A stretch of 64,000 nucleotides of DNA. It comes from Struthio camelus. Lineage: Eukaryota; Chordata; Aves; Struthioniformes; Struthionidae. The stretch covers positions 4,143,906 through 4,207,905 of the forward strand of contig NC_090968.1 in the NCBI RefSeq assembly GCF_040807025.1, written 5' to 3'. This document shows positions 25,562 through 36,395 of the stretch, one piece after another; positions within the stretch are counted from its first letter, which is position 1; the number at the start of each line of letters is the position of its first letter. Below the pieces are notes generated by a model. That model did no database searches. It saw only the letters and a list, made by a program, of their open reading frames with translations, and was not told the origin of the DNA. The translations under genes were made by a program, and so were the position numbers.

Positions 25562-28500
25562 GCAGTCTTAATGCTGTTGCTTCTGCTCTGTTAATCTAAC
25601 TGCAGGCAAAGTCCAAAGCAGTCAGAAGCTTTACTGGGGTTCACATGCTTTTGCAGTAAGTGACATTGTGCTAGCAATTACAGAAGTAAGAGCTAGAAAA
25701 TATCAATTTTTCTGTTTATCAGATTGTTACTGGCCTAATGCTAGGATGGCTTTTACAATGAACTACTTCTGCTGTTCGCTGAAACAGCAGAGTGAGCAAA
25801 TACATGTTAGCTAATCCACTAGTTCACATAATGCAACTACCAGCCACCAGCCTTTATCAGAAAAAAAGTTGATTAGACTGAACTGCTTTGGGGAAATGCA
25901 AGTTCTCCCCCTGACATCAGGCCTAGAGCCATTATCCAGATCTAGCCTGTATGTGCAGTTACCATTGTCATTTGTATGTGAGCAGCTATATGGACAGGCT
26001 ACCAGTGATCTGTTACTGCTGGCTTAGCTTATCGCTGCATTCATTAGCTCTACAAGGGGAAAATTCCTAGACACAGTTAGAAGCAGCCCTGATAATCTAA
26101 TAGTCTTATCTCCCAAAAGAAGGAGAGCCCACAAAACGCGTCAGAGACATGTAAGAAATTGTCATAAACATTCCCAAGAGCCTAACTAAAAATCAAGTCT
26201 TTTACCTATGCACAATAGAAGAGAGGTAACAAATAAAGGATGGAATTTCAGTTGAGTGTTATACCCAAACATGCTTTGATACCAAAACACATCTTACAGC
26301 TTTTGCAGTTCATTACAATTTAAACATGCTGGGTTTTTCTGTGGCTTGCTTTTTTCTTCCCTAGAAAACACAGTACAAGATGGATAGAAGTTTTCTGCGT
26401 AAGCTGTTTTTTCATTTTCTTCTTGACTTATTTGGCAGAAGAAAAATACCTCCCATACCCAAAAAATGAAGGGCTGATCCTGTTTCCTCTCAACCCAATT
26501 AAAAATATATATATTGAAGCAGATCCAGCATTCCTTACCCATATCAAGCAGTCACCAAGGAATCCCATCAACTCCAGTGATACAGCTCCCATCAAGACAG
26601 CTCGCAGAACTGTTACCTTTGTGTCCTTATGTAGAGGAGAGAAAAGCAGTTACCAATACAGTAATATTACCAGCTCAAAGTTTTTCATTTGCTCTCATAA
26701 CTCCCTGGAGTAGTGGTATTTGTTTTAGATGAGTTTGCAGGAAACATTGGTGAATTTTTACAGATCCAACAATACTGAACTCAAGTCTTCACATGCCATA
26801 CTGCTGTCCCTCAACATACAGGAAAATGCCCCTCTAGAACAACATGAGGAAGAAGTCCTTCCATCACAAGGACAGACCAAGAGCATTCTATTACTTTTCA
26901 GTGTAAATTCATGCCTCATTCATACAGAGCATTAACACCACTTTCTAGACAAAGCCCTAAAGCCACAACTAACTCCACTGGGATTAACCACTGGGTGTAA
27001 AACTAAGCACTGGCTGATCCAGCCAGAATAGCAATTGGCACAAGCAAACAATTTTCAGAACCCACATGTTTTACTTTCCAGTTGATTTACACAAATCATC
27101 AAAACAAAGCTCTATGATGCTACTGCAAGTGGCAAAACAAGATTTAGGTCTCCTTTGCATAGCAAGATGTCAGGATATCAGTTCAGTTCCCATTCGTGGG
27201 CCTGCAGTCCTTTCCAATCAGGCCATCCAATTATCCTATTAGCTGCTGTGCATCTCCAAAGGGAGAAAACTGTTGATTGAAAAACTAGCTATTTCTTTAG
27301 TAGAATGGACAAACTGAAACAATGTAGTATCATGTTCACAAACACACATGCGCATCATGTATGTACACACACATCACATACCTATGACATACATATACAC
27401 GCAGATTCTAACCTTAGCCCAGAGCATCTTATTCAAAGCCTTTAAGGTTCCATAATTGAGACTGACTGCAAAAACCAGGGAAAAAAATATAGGCTCCAGC
27501 AAATAGAAAGTCAACAGCTGATCTAAAAATTTACTTTAGAAACTTGAAATGCCATGCAGAGGTTTTTTTTTTTTCAAACAGAAAAACCTGCCCTGAACTC
27601 ATTTACTGAAAGTATGTGATTTTGGAGATTCTCAGCTTGTGTCTCCACTCCTTCACATACATGCTTCAAAGTGAAAGGAAAAAAGGTTAGAGCACTTCAT
27701 TAAATAGCCCATTTGTTGCTTGTTTCCTCCAGCTAGCCAGTTATATGCTTAGATCTACACCTGGCTACTTGTTTTTCACTCCCTCCCCCTACATGCACAC
27801 CCGATTCTTCTTTTAGCAGCTGATACTATTATCACTCCTCATAGAGCTGGCCAAAGCTGTGGGAAAAGGGCTCTCTGCTACTCTGTACTGCTTCCTTATT
27901 GTGTGACAAGTCCTTTACTGACTGATGTTGAGCAGACATCGTTCCTACATGGCCACTTGTACAGCAGATAACTGCAAACACATGGTAGCTCAGCCAACAT
28001 AATACACTCTACTTTTAGCAAACCTCATTAATCTGAGCAGATCGTCCCACTAATACCACTCTGATTCAAAGCTCTGTAGACACTTGAATACTAGCTTAGA
28101 GCACACAGACAACAACAAATAACACAGGGCAACCATTACATGACCTCATGGTATCACTATTAGATCTCTTTCTACAGTGTCACTAGTAGTATCTGTGACA
28201 GTCCATGCCAGCAGTGCAAGAGCACAAGAAAATGCATATTAAATCACTGACTGCCACTTGCAGATTCTTTTGGATGACTAGCAGGTTGCCTTCCCGAGGT
28301 GTGAGAGGGCTTACAAGTGCCAGGCCACATGACAGCAAAACAGTTGATTGTAACAGGAAAGACACTAGAATTATACAAGTAAAATTAATCAATTATTAGC
28401 CATAAGAGTCACAAAATAACCCAACAGCATGCACCTAATAGTAAACAGATCTTATGTGTATATGCATATACACATTATATACACACCAGTACAAAACTAT

Positions 28501-29039
28501 ACAGAGTAACAATAGCAGAGTCAAAAGTATAACCAGAATAAAGAAAACCTTTATGAAGGAAAACAAGGCCACTGACTGGGATGATGCCTAGGCTCCACAG
28601 CTAGACCCCAAACCAAGAGTGAGCACAGCTGGCAGGGGGACCCCTGATGGGGGACACAGCATCCATGCACTGGGCCTGCTGGCAGGATCCCTGCAGGCAG
28701 GCTGGCCTCCCTTCCCTTCCCTTGACAGGGCGGCCAACAGCTCCCAAAGGCAGCTGGGAGACGCAGCACTCAACCCAGAGGCCTCCCAGAGCCCCTCGGT
28801 GCAGGGGCAAAGCAGGAGAGCCGGCCCCGGCGGTTACACTTAGGCTGTATGCGGTGCTGCTCCCAGCCGGCAGGGGCCGCGGGTCCGCGAAGGACCCCTC
28901 GGTGCTCCCGAACAGCAGCCCAGGCCGGCGGGAGCCTTCGCCGGCGCCCGGCCGCCGCGGTTACTCGGCACCTTCAGCCAGGAACGCGCCTCCGACAGGA
29001 GGCGGCCAGACAGCTCCAGTCAGAGCCACCTCAGCACCT

Positions 29040-29054
29040 CCCTCAGGGGGCGCC
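29040..29054 (+). promoter_or_regulatory. CTCF-like motif over the predicted start site
   Basis: The 15 bases at 29040-29054 carry the core CAGGGGGCGCC and match the CTCF consensus CCASYAGRKGGCRSY at 13 of 15 positions by hand alignment. It overlaps the predicted transcription start. Occupancy is not shown. Confidence 0.5.
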
Positions 29055-29064
29055 TGCCCGGGGG

Positions 29065-29072
29065 CTTTTATA
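29065..29072 (-). promoter_or_regulatory. TATA box (TATAAAAG)
   Basis: A consensus TATAAAAG on the minus strand, flanked by G/C-rich sequence as in strong TATA promoters. Initiation is predicted about 30 nt downstream, near 29043. Confidence 0.75.
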
Positions 29073-29116
29073 GCTGGGCCGATCGGGTACGCAGTCACCC
29101 ACGAGGACTAAACCGA

Positions 29117-29121
29117 CCAAT
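29117..29121 (+). promoter_or_regulatory. CCAAT box 1 (NF-Y type)
   Basis: CCAAT on plus, so ATTGG in the sense of the minus-strand transcript, about 75 nt upstream of the predicted start. This is the usual spacing for NF-Y and resembles the CCAAT box position in HSP70 promoters. Confidence 0.65.
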
Positions 29122-29146
29122 CAAAGCGTGCACTCCCGATCCGCCT

Positions 29147-29154
29147 ATTTGCAT
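29147..29154 (-). promoter_or_regulatory. octamer (ATGCAAAT)
   Basis: A perfect POU-factor octamer, ATGCAAAT on minus, about 105 nt upstream of the predicted start. Octamers occur in snRNA, histone H2B and some germline or pluripotency promoters. I saw no snRNA proximal element with it. Confidence 0.6.
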
Positions 29155-29193
29155 ACCCCTCGGAGCGGCAACAAGCACGCGCCTCAGCCAACC

Positions 29194-29206
29194 TTCTCGA
29201 AGGTTC
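29194..29206. promoter_or_regulatory. perfect three-unit heat shock element
   Basis: TTCTCGAAGGTTC matches TTCnnGAAnnTTC exactly, which is the HSF1 trimer site. A fourth, imperfect unit (CAA for GAA) precedes it in register at 29189-29191. It sits about 150 nt upstream of the predicted minus-strand start, beyond the CCAAT box and the octamer. In a CpG island with TATA and CCAAT boxes this is the layout of an inducible heat shock promoter. Confidence 0.75.
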
Positions 29207-29226
29207 CCTTGATGGACAGTCCGGAC

Positions 29227-29232
29227 CACGTG
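29227..29232. promoter_or_regulatory. E-box CACGTG
   Basis: Palindromic E-box read by MYC/MAX, USF, CLOCK/BMAL or TFE-family factors. A second copy lies at 29424-29429. Both are inside the CpG island upstream of the predicted minus-strand start. Confidence 0.5.
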
Positions 29233-29243
29233 ATCCGAGGGAG

Positions 29244-29248
29244 CCAAT
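29244..29248 (+). promoter_or_regulatory. CCAAT box 2
   Basis: A second CCAAT (GAGCCAATCCG context) about 200 nt upstream of the predicted start, in the same orientation as the first. Confidence 0.5.
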
Positions 29249-29269
29249 CCGCTCCCGAGTGCAGGGCGG

Positions 29270-29277
29270 GAACCTTC
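29270..29277. promoter_or_regulatory. second, two-unit heat shock element
   Basis: GAACCTTC fits GAAnnTTC, two units only. It lies 64 bp beyond the perfect element and could assist cooperative HSF1 binding. Confidence 0.45.
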
Positions 29278-29360
29278 GGGGGCGGTAGGGGCCGCGCTGG
29301 GGTCCCAGAAAGGGCGCGGGGAGCGGCAGGTCGCCTGTCAGCGGGTTCTCCCTTATATCC

Positions 29361-29373
29361 GGGGGGGGGGGGG
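29361..29373 (+). repeat. G13 homopolymer at island edge
   Basis: Thirteen G residues just upstream of the promoter motifs (relative to the minus-strand transcript). Possible G-quadruplex or nucleosome-excluding tract. Confidence 0.85.
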
Positions 29374-30970
29374 TTATTCGCCACAGTATCTAAAACCCTA
29401 ATATCCCCGCTCCTCATCAGCTCCACGTGCCCAAGCTCACGGAAAATACAGTCGGCCAGGGAAGCATCTAGGTCAAGGCAGGCTTAATTATACGTAAGGT
29501 GTATAGTGTTAGTCCCAACCCGTGTGGTGGAAAGGGGAGCTGACGGCTAGCAAATAACAAGCCGCACAGATGAGCGCCGCACTCGGCTTCTGTTCTGCAT
29601 TCGTGTTAACCTGCCCAGTAACAATAATTTAGAGGGGCAGAGCGTATATGAAGGCAGCAATACGCTCTCTGGCTAGTGGAACGGTTCCCACCCACGCATC
29701 CGTCCTGAACTCCCGAGCCTTTAACCATAACAGATCAGCTCCTCGGGGGTGAAAACTGGAAAAGTTCACTAGGAATAAATGAAATCCCCCTGTAGAATTT
29801 CGGCCCCACCAAGGCAGGCTCTGCTCTACTGCTCGTTTCTGTTTTACTGGGGGATTTCTTTATCTAGTTCTTTATCTGTTTAATAAACAGATAGTTCTTT
29901 TTTACATTAAAATTCCCATTGTGTTGTTTGGTGCTGACATTAGCTGAGGAGCTGGTGCCTGTTTCTTTACTGCTCTTTCTTTCCTCATTATAGCTGCTGA
30001 GGTGGAGGCAGCCAGCAGCAAATGCTAGCCCTGATGATAAGTTAGATTTTTGTTAACACTACCTACCCTCCGCAGTGATGCTTTTTTATCATCATATTGC
30101 TGCTGGAAATCACACTGAGCGAGTTTGAGATGAAATATTTACTATTTATTAGTGAATCAAGTAACGGCATCAATGTTTATTGGCCCCATGCCTCTTAAAC
30201 CGAATGTCCCATATGCTGGCAGCTCCCATGATTTATCCTTGAGAGAGACTCTGCTATCTGAACTCCAGCTCAGGGACTCCAAAACGCTACTTCAGTTTCA
30301 GGAATGTTCCGAGTTTCCCTTGAGAGTTATAAAAATCTCAAACTAATGGTGCTATATCCGGAGATGTAGTGGAGGAGGGGGCAGGCAGGAAGACTATCTC
30401 CAGTGAGTCTTAGTTTTTCAAAGCACTTCTTCCCTTAAACACATGTAAACCAAGTCTTTTGGTTACAGTGGTATTGTTAAACCCAAGGGTCGTGAACTAC
30501 CACGACCACCACCCCAAGGAAAAAAGCCCTCCTAACATTTTATTTAGTTATTTTCAATCCTGAAAATTAAGCAAATCCGCTGCCTAGGGAAGGGGAGGGA
30601 TCCTCTTTCAGTGGCTTTTACAGTTGAAGGAAGACTCGTCTGTCGATACGTAATACCTGGGCTCCAAAGAGTAACGTAAAGGTGATCTCACAGAGAGCTG
30701 TTCCCCCCTTCTCAAAACTGCTGTTTCTGGAGGAGATGTTGTGGAGCGCAGTGGGAAGACGAGCAACGCTGTAAGGAGCAACTTTTTCCTAAAACACACA
30801 AAAAAAACCTGTTGCTTTTTGTTTGCCTTCAAGCTTTTAAGTCCCCACACCCATCATGGATTCTTTGCCGAAACCATCCTTAACATCACATATAAAGCTA
30901 TCAGCCAGCCTCTAAGAAATACAGCTTCCTTAAAAATAGTGAGAGATCATTTGAAAGATGCATGGGCTTT

Positions 30971-30994
30971 GCTTGCTTGCTTGCTTGCTTGCTT
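30971..30994. repeat. (GCTT)6 microsatellite
   Basis: Six perfect GCTT units. Confidence 0.95.
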
Positions 30995-32724
30995 GTTTTT
31001 AATTCCTATATCATTGGCCTTGCATTTATCTAGACTTGTTTGGAAAGCTGACTCTCATTTCCAGTTTCAGTATTCCTCTTTCAGACTCCTATCACAGCGT
31101 AATCATAGTTCTGCAGAAGAAAAGGATCTCTTAAGTGTGCTTTTATTAATACTCAGTTCAGGCGCTACTGCATGGTGACCTGTATTAAACAAGTTGCATT
31201 TAATCACCAGACTCCGTGTGTTTCCGGTGTTCTGCCTGTCTTGCCTCCACTCCAGACTCAAAGCTACTATTTAGTTACTTCAAGAAAGGTATGTGACATT
31301 TTGCTACTATCAAACATCACAAAACGTAGAGGCAACAAAGTAAAATTGCTGTTTGCTTAAGCTCACTTGCTGCTGCTCCCGTTAAGGAAAATAATGTTCA
31401 GAACAGCTTCAGTAAAACAAGCACCTTGTTTGGTATCAGACTATTAAAGTCTTTTCCTCACAGTGCAGCAGAGTAGGTTCTGCAGGAAAAATTAGAATAA
31501 CCAGCCCAAAAGGAATTTTGTTAGGAGGTTAACAGAGAACTTATTTCAGCCAGTTCAAATGGGATAAATTCATGTCCCCAGAAGAGCCTGTGCATTCCCA
31601 TCTACTATCTGAATAGTTATATGAGAATTTATAAAGTGCGTGGCAAATCTGAAAATCCAAAAACATGCCAATGCAAAGAAAAAGGAACACGTACTTATTT
31701 ATGAACGCCAAGTCCAGATCCATAAATTGCCTCCTTCTTTTGCCAAAAGAATAGGTTCCATGTGGTTGCTAGCAGTCTATTTTAAGGCACTTTTATGCTT
31801 TTCACTATGTTGTTATATCCAAAGAACACTTGATTGGGAATTCAGTTGTCTAATTCTGAACGCATGACACACACCCAAAAAGAGGCAGTTAAATTAAATT
31901 ATAAGGCTTGGTTGGCTTGTTGTTTCATTTGTAACATGCCTGAAGCATCTACTGGCTTCACCGGGAATATCTGTATATAAATCTCATCTCAAGCTGTATT
32001 TACATATGGATCTAGGCATATTAAAAGGGTCCAGGGGACTCATAAGAATCACATTCCAAGCCGTGATATCTCTTCCTGGTGCTGCACAGAGACCATGCCT
32101 TAAATACTCCATACCCAGGGTTCACATCAGGCATTTTACTGGGGACATTTGTTTTGCTGGAAGCTATGTATAAAAATACAATTCAGTGTCTATCAAAGCA
32201 AGTGGCAAACATCAAATTGGCCAATAAACACCTGTTGCATACATAATACTTGTTCTGAGCATGTTTGGCACAGCCTTGCCATCTTGTGGTCTACTCAGCT
32301 CTGCAAGTTTGAAAGCAAAGCTGGGGTGAAAGGAAGAGGACCCGACAGCATAGTTGGAAATGGGAAGAGTATGAGACGCTACTCTAACTCACAAACAGTG
32401 GGGAAAGAAGTCTAGGGCAGACAGGGAATTGTCCCCCTCGATCTGTTTGCCCTACAAACACATGAGTACATAGCTCCACTGATGGCTTCGGGACTACTGA
32501 TTTATGCTGGCGCTTCAGAGTCATGCACTTTGCTGCCAGACGCGATTTCTGGCCCCGCTAGCAGTAATGGCAACAGATGGGGAGGAAAGTCTATCTTTCG
32601 ACTGCTCAAGGCATTTATAGGCCAACAGAGCTCATCCTGAATAGGTACATGCACTGGTGGGATCCTGTTGTTCCCCTGTACTTGGACTCTGTGAGCTCAG
32701 CTGGTTTCTCATGCTGCTTGTATA

Positions 32725-32740
32725 GTAATAATAATAATAA
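32725..32740. repeat. (AAT)n microsatellite
   Basis: About five AAT units. Confidence 0.85.
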
Positions 32741-35700
32741 AACACACGGTATAACTGAGCAATGCTGTTAGTGTGTTAAACACTTAGAGAGGAGAATTTC
32801 CTCATGGTTCAACTCACAGCAACCTTCCTGGTAATGAGCAAATTTCATTGTCTTTCACTCCGTAGCTCCAATGGTGACTCTGCAAAGGTGTCCCAGCGGG
32901 TGGAGGAAATGCCAGAGCAAGCCAGGCAGACATCAGCAGGCAGGTCTGGAGAATATCAGCCATGGCATTAGCAGCAGAGAATGCTCGCAAGTAACCGAGA
33001 AGACCAAGGAAACATGAAAGATTGGCGTGGCAGGATTAAATCTTCAGGAGAAGCTGTCTGACCGCCGCAGTGAGTTAACAATGAAGTCTTTGTATCTTCC
33101 CTTTATACAGCTAGGGTTCCCCAATCCCAAAGGATACATTCTGCTTACTTTAACAGAGGAAGTCCCACTTCCAATGTTTTTTGGTAAGGAGGGGGTGGTG
33201 AGGAAAATACCAGCTGGATACAGCGTCAGCTGCTGTAAATGGGTTAGTGCTGGAGAAGCGAGAGCCAGTAAAGCAACATGCAAGTGGTGGAATTATGGTG
33301 CTTTGCAATTGCTGATCTTCTGACTTCTTCAATTCCATGAACTCTGGGAGCTTCAGAAATGTGTTAGCTTAATTGGTGTCATTAATCTAACTAGAATCAT
33401 ATCATCTTAATTTGTATTGAGGGGAATATTTGTTTGGGGAAAAAATGGCTAGACCTTTGTTTAAAGTAGCATATATGCCTTTCAAACCAGCTATTTTATT
33501 TCAAATGATGAATTAGGGGCATAATTTCCTTTCAGGTTTTGAAAATTAACATCTAATTATACTTAACCAAAGGGATATTAACACCTCTTATAAAAGTGAA
33601 TAACATTATAATCTAAATTTAGAAGAGAGACCTTTTCAGTGAATGGCAAGCCTGGAATTACTCAAATACAAAAGAATAATCAAGGAATACAAAAGAATAA
33701 TTTACAGAAAAAAATTAACATGTAATAAAAACCAAAAGTAATTTTTAGGGCAACCAAAGAAAAATGAATCTGCTGTCTGAGATCAGTATTGGTAATATTA
33801 TCCAACCCCTTCCAGCCTTGCAGCTCCAGAACTGCTCACTATAAGTAGCATGATTCAGAAATGGGATTTCCATTCTTTTGGGGCCCCTAAGATCTTTTGG
33901 AAGACATTGAGACTATTTTCATTTTGTTTGCTTCATTTTAACAAGTTGGTATCTGGAAGGAAAATTAGAAATTAGATGCATTATTTTATTGGTGAGAACA
34001 AATCACCATCAAGACAAATTACCAAGAAATGTGACAAATTCTCCAACTCTGAAAGTCTTTTAATAAGACTAAATAACTTTCTGAAGAATGTGATAGTTCA
34101 GCCTCAAACTCTTAGGCCTGATCTTGGAATCAGTGGGGGAATTAACCAGACAAAGAATCATAGTTTCAAAAAAGACTTAATATTTGTGAATCTAAGCTTC
34201 TTTGACAGTTGCAAAATTGCGAATGCTTGTCCTCTTTCTAAGAGCACAAAGGCACAGAACTGTTTTCTGGCAAATATTTCATTATTTCAAGCTATCTCCT
34301 CTAATGAGACAGAGGCACGTTTTATTTTTCTCTTAAGCCTTAAACCACAGATTGCTTAGAGAGAACTGCAGCAACCAGAAATGGGACTAGTTATAGCCTG
34401 ACAATCCATTACTTGCACCTAATGAATTAAAATCTCTTTGGGAAAGAAAAGCAGCATAACAAGGGCACTTTCCTAGGAGAATGCCATTATGCTTTCAGAC
34501 TGACACTTCTGTCCTCACTGAAGGTTCCCCAATGCAAAGTCCTTGTGCACATGAAATCTCATGTTCAAGCCATAAAGGAAGCATGTGCCTCCCTCTCTCT
34601 TGGCTTGGGATTATTTTGTCTCTTCCCTTTGGATGTCAGGCTGAAGTCACTCTTGCATCCTTCCATAGTGAATGCTTGTCACTGGGAATATTTTCATGCA
34701 ACGGAAAGCCAGTGGGGTGAATACTTTCTGGATCAGAGCACACACAGATACATGACTATGGCATCTGCAGTTTGGCTTATTTCTAAATCAAACTCATAGA
34801 GCAGGTCTGATGCCAAGAGGCTTTTCTCAAAATAGGAGTTTCCACTCCCCTGATATTGGGTTGCAAACTGCAATTCCAAACTGGGACACGTGCTAATATT
34901 ATCTTCTCAGATGTTCCTGAACTTTCCCCTAAGCTGTGTTGGTGGTTAAATGAAGTAGTTCTAGTGCTAGCGTAACTTTTGACAGCTCTGATGACCAAAA
35001 TAATCTCAGCACAGAACAGATATGGCTCCAAAGGGTGGCCAGAGTAACCAGTATATTTTTACCCCTTTTCTTTTGGTGACCACCATATGTATGAACACCA
35101 AGGACGCAGCAAGACTAGGCAGTGGAGAGGCTGGCTGGGCACTCAGGCGAACTTTGTGCAAGTAATGGCTCTGACACAGATCTTTATATACGACTTTGGG
35201 CGCATCTCTTATTCCTGCTGTCTTGATAAAGTGGCAGTGATTCCTCCTCCACCCTCCCAGACTCCTCCACACGTCCATTATAGCTTCAAGATGATAACCT
35301 TCCCTGTGAAAATGAGGTCTTTGTGATCCCTAGGGCCTTTATGAACTGCTTTTGCACCCTGCCATAGCATCCTCAAGAACTAGGGTGTGAGGAAAGATGT
35401 TTCAAGTCAGACTCATCTTTCCACATATGCTTCAGGCCCAATTTTTCTGTGAGCAGTAATGCTGAAGGAGGTAGTTTGTCTTTTCAACACAGCCACGAAA
35501 AGAAAAGGGATAATTACATGAGTTTATCTTTTCACTCTACACCATATTATTCAAAAGGGCAAGATATTTGCCTAGAAACAGTGCAGTAGGCGGGAGGGAA
35601 AACTTCCAGCAAACACTGTACACTTGAATCGCATCTTTCATCAGAGAACGTGAAAGGGCTTTTTAAACATTACGGGGGAGATTTTTTTTTCCTAACTATT

Positions 35701-36365
35701 CTCCATTGGCCAAAACTCTGCTTCTGTTAAAGGCAATATAAAATTCTTGCTGTCCTTTGTTGGAGCAGCCCTAGGAGTTAGGCTGACACAGTGCTTTTGA
35801 GATGCTGTCTGAGCTTTATTAAAGGTCTTTAATGTCCATTTCTTCAGCTGTAAAATAGCTTTGCCCCGAATCATATAGTGGGTCAGCAAGAGATTTAGTT
35901 TGTTGAATCCAGGGGTTCTCTATATTCACACTTCTGGAAAAATAGGTTCAGATGTATGCAGATAGAAGAGAGAAATTTGAATCCAGTTGTCCTCGGGACT
36001 CAACTGCTGGTCAACAGGTTTTTGCTTTAGACAGTATTGTTGTATTTCCGCAAGCTCTGCCTCCTCTGTTTTTGGCAGTGTGCATTGGCTTAGACACCCT
36101 GCCCCCAGAGAGCAAGTATAAGGCAGCAAATTGCAGGCAGAGGGATGGCATGTCCCCCCCAGCTCTGAATTACGCGGCTGGGGTTGTATCCATCAGTCCC
36201 TTCAGCATTTCCTTATGACTACTACGGGAGCTCTGAAGAGAGCACCCGATCTGCGCCTAGGATTAGGACTATGGATTTTCCTCTAGGTGGCAAAGTATTA
36301 TTTCAAACCTCAGGCTTCATCAATTCCCATTGCAGTCAACGAGCTGGTACTACTGTGCTTATAGC

Positions 36366-36395
36366 CATGCACATGCACATGCACATGCACATGCC
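36366..36395. repeat. (CATGCA)n hexamer repeat
   Basis: About five tandem CATGCA units; the unit is itself nearly palindromic and contains the NdeI-like/TGCATG core. Confidence 0.9.

Larger units (their letters stand above)
23380..29043 (-). ncRNA. predicted heat-inducible long non-coding RNA, about 5.6 kb
   Basis: Inferred transcript, start near 29043 and end near 23380. It begins about 30 nt downstream of a minus-strand TATA box in a CpG island with a perfect heat shock element. The first 350 nt lack an ATG, and the longest minus-strand open frame in the unit is about 82 codons and unrecognised, so it is read as non-coding. Sampled lines from 24.9-28.1 kb (360 bases) show C 95 against G 51 and A 118 against T 96 on plus; sampled lines from 30.2-34.7 kb (300 bases) show C 66 against G 68. 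That asymmetry is the known mark of transcription on the opposite strand. No minus-strand AATAAA occurs before 23400. No strong donor site was seen in the first exon, so it may be unspliced, like several nuclear stress RNAs. It runs toward ADRA1A, convergently. Alternatives are a spliced lncRNA, or a decayed protein gene that kept its promoter. Confidence 0.5.
28805..29450. promoter_or_regulatory. isolated CpG island promoter
   Basis: CpG dinucleotides are dense here while the flanking kilobases are nearly free of them, and GC content rises sharply. Such unmethylated islands mark promoters active in the germline or embryo. It is far from the ADRA1A start (26 kb) and from the DPYSL2 3' end (20 kb), so it belongs to neither known gene. 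Core promoter motifs point to the minus strand. The 154-codon plus-strand open frame across it is a GC-content artefact. Confidence 0.8.

Noticed and set aside
28647..29111. 154-codon plus-strand open frame in the CpG island
   Set aside because: Stop codons are rare in GC-rich DNA. The product is low-complexity Pro/Ala/Arg/Gly and the core promoter faces the other way.
29065..29154. snRNA, RMRP, RPPH1 or telomerase RNA gene, suggested by octamer plus TATA
   Set aside because: No proximal sequence element was seen at the right spacing and the downstream sequence matches none of these RNAs; the telomere template-like CTAAAACCCTAA near 29390 lies upstream of the promoter and does not fit the telomerase RNA template context.
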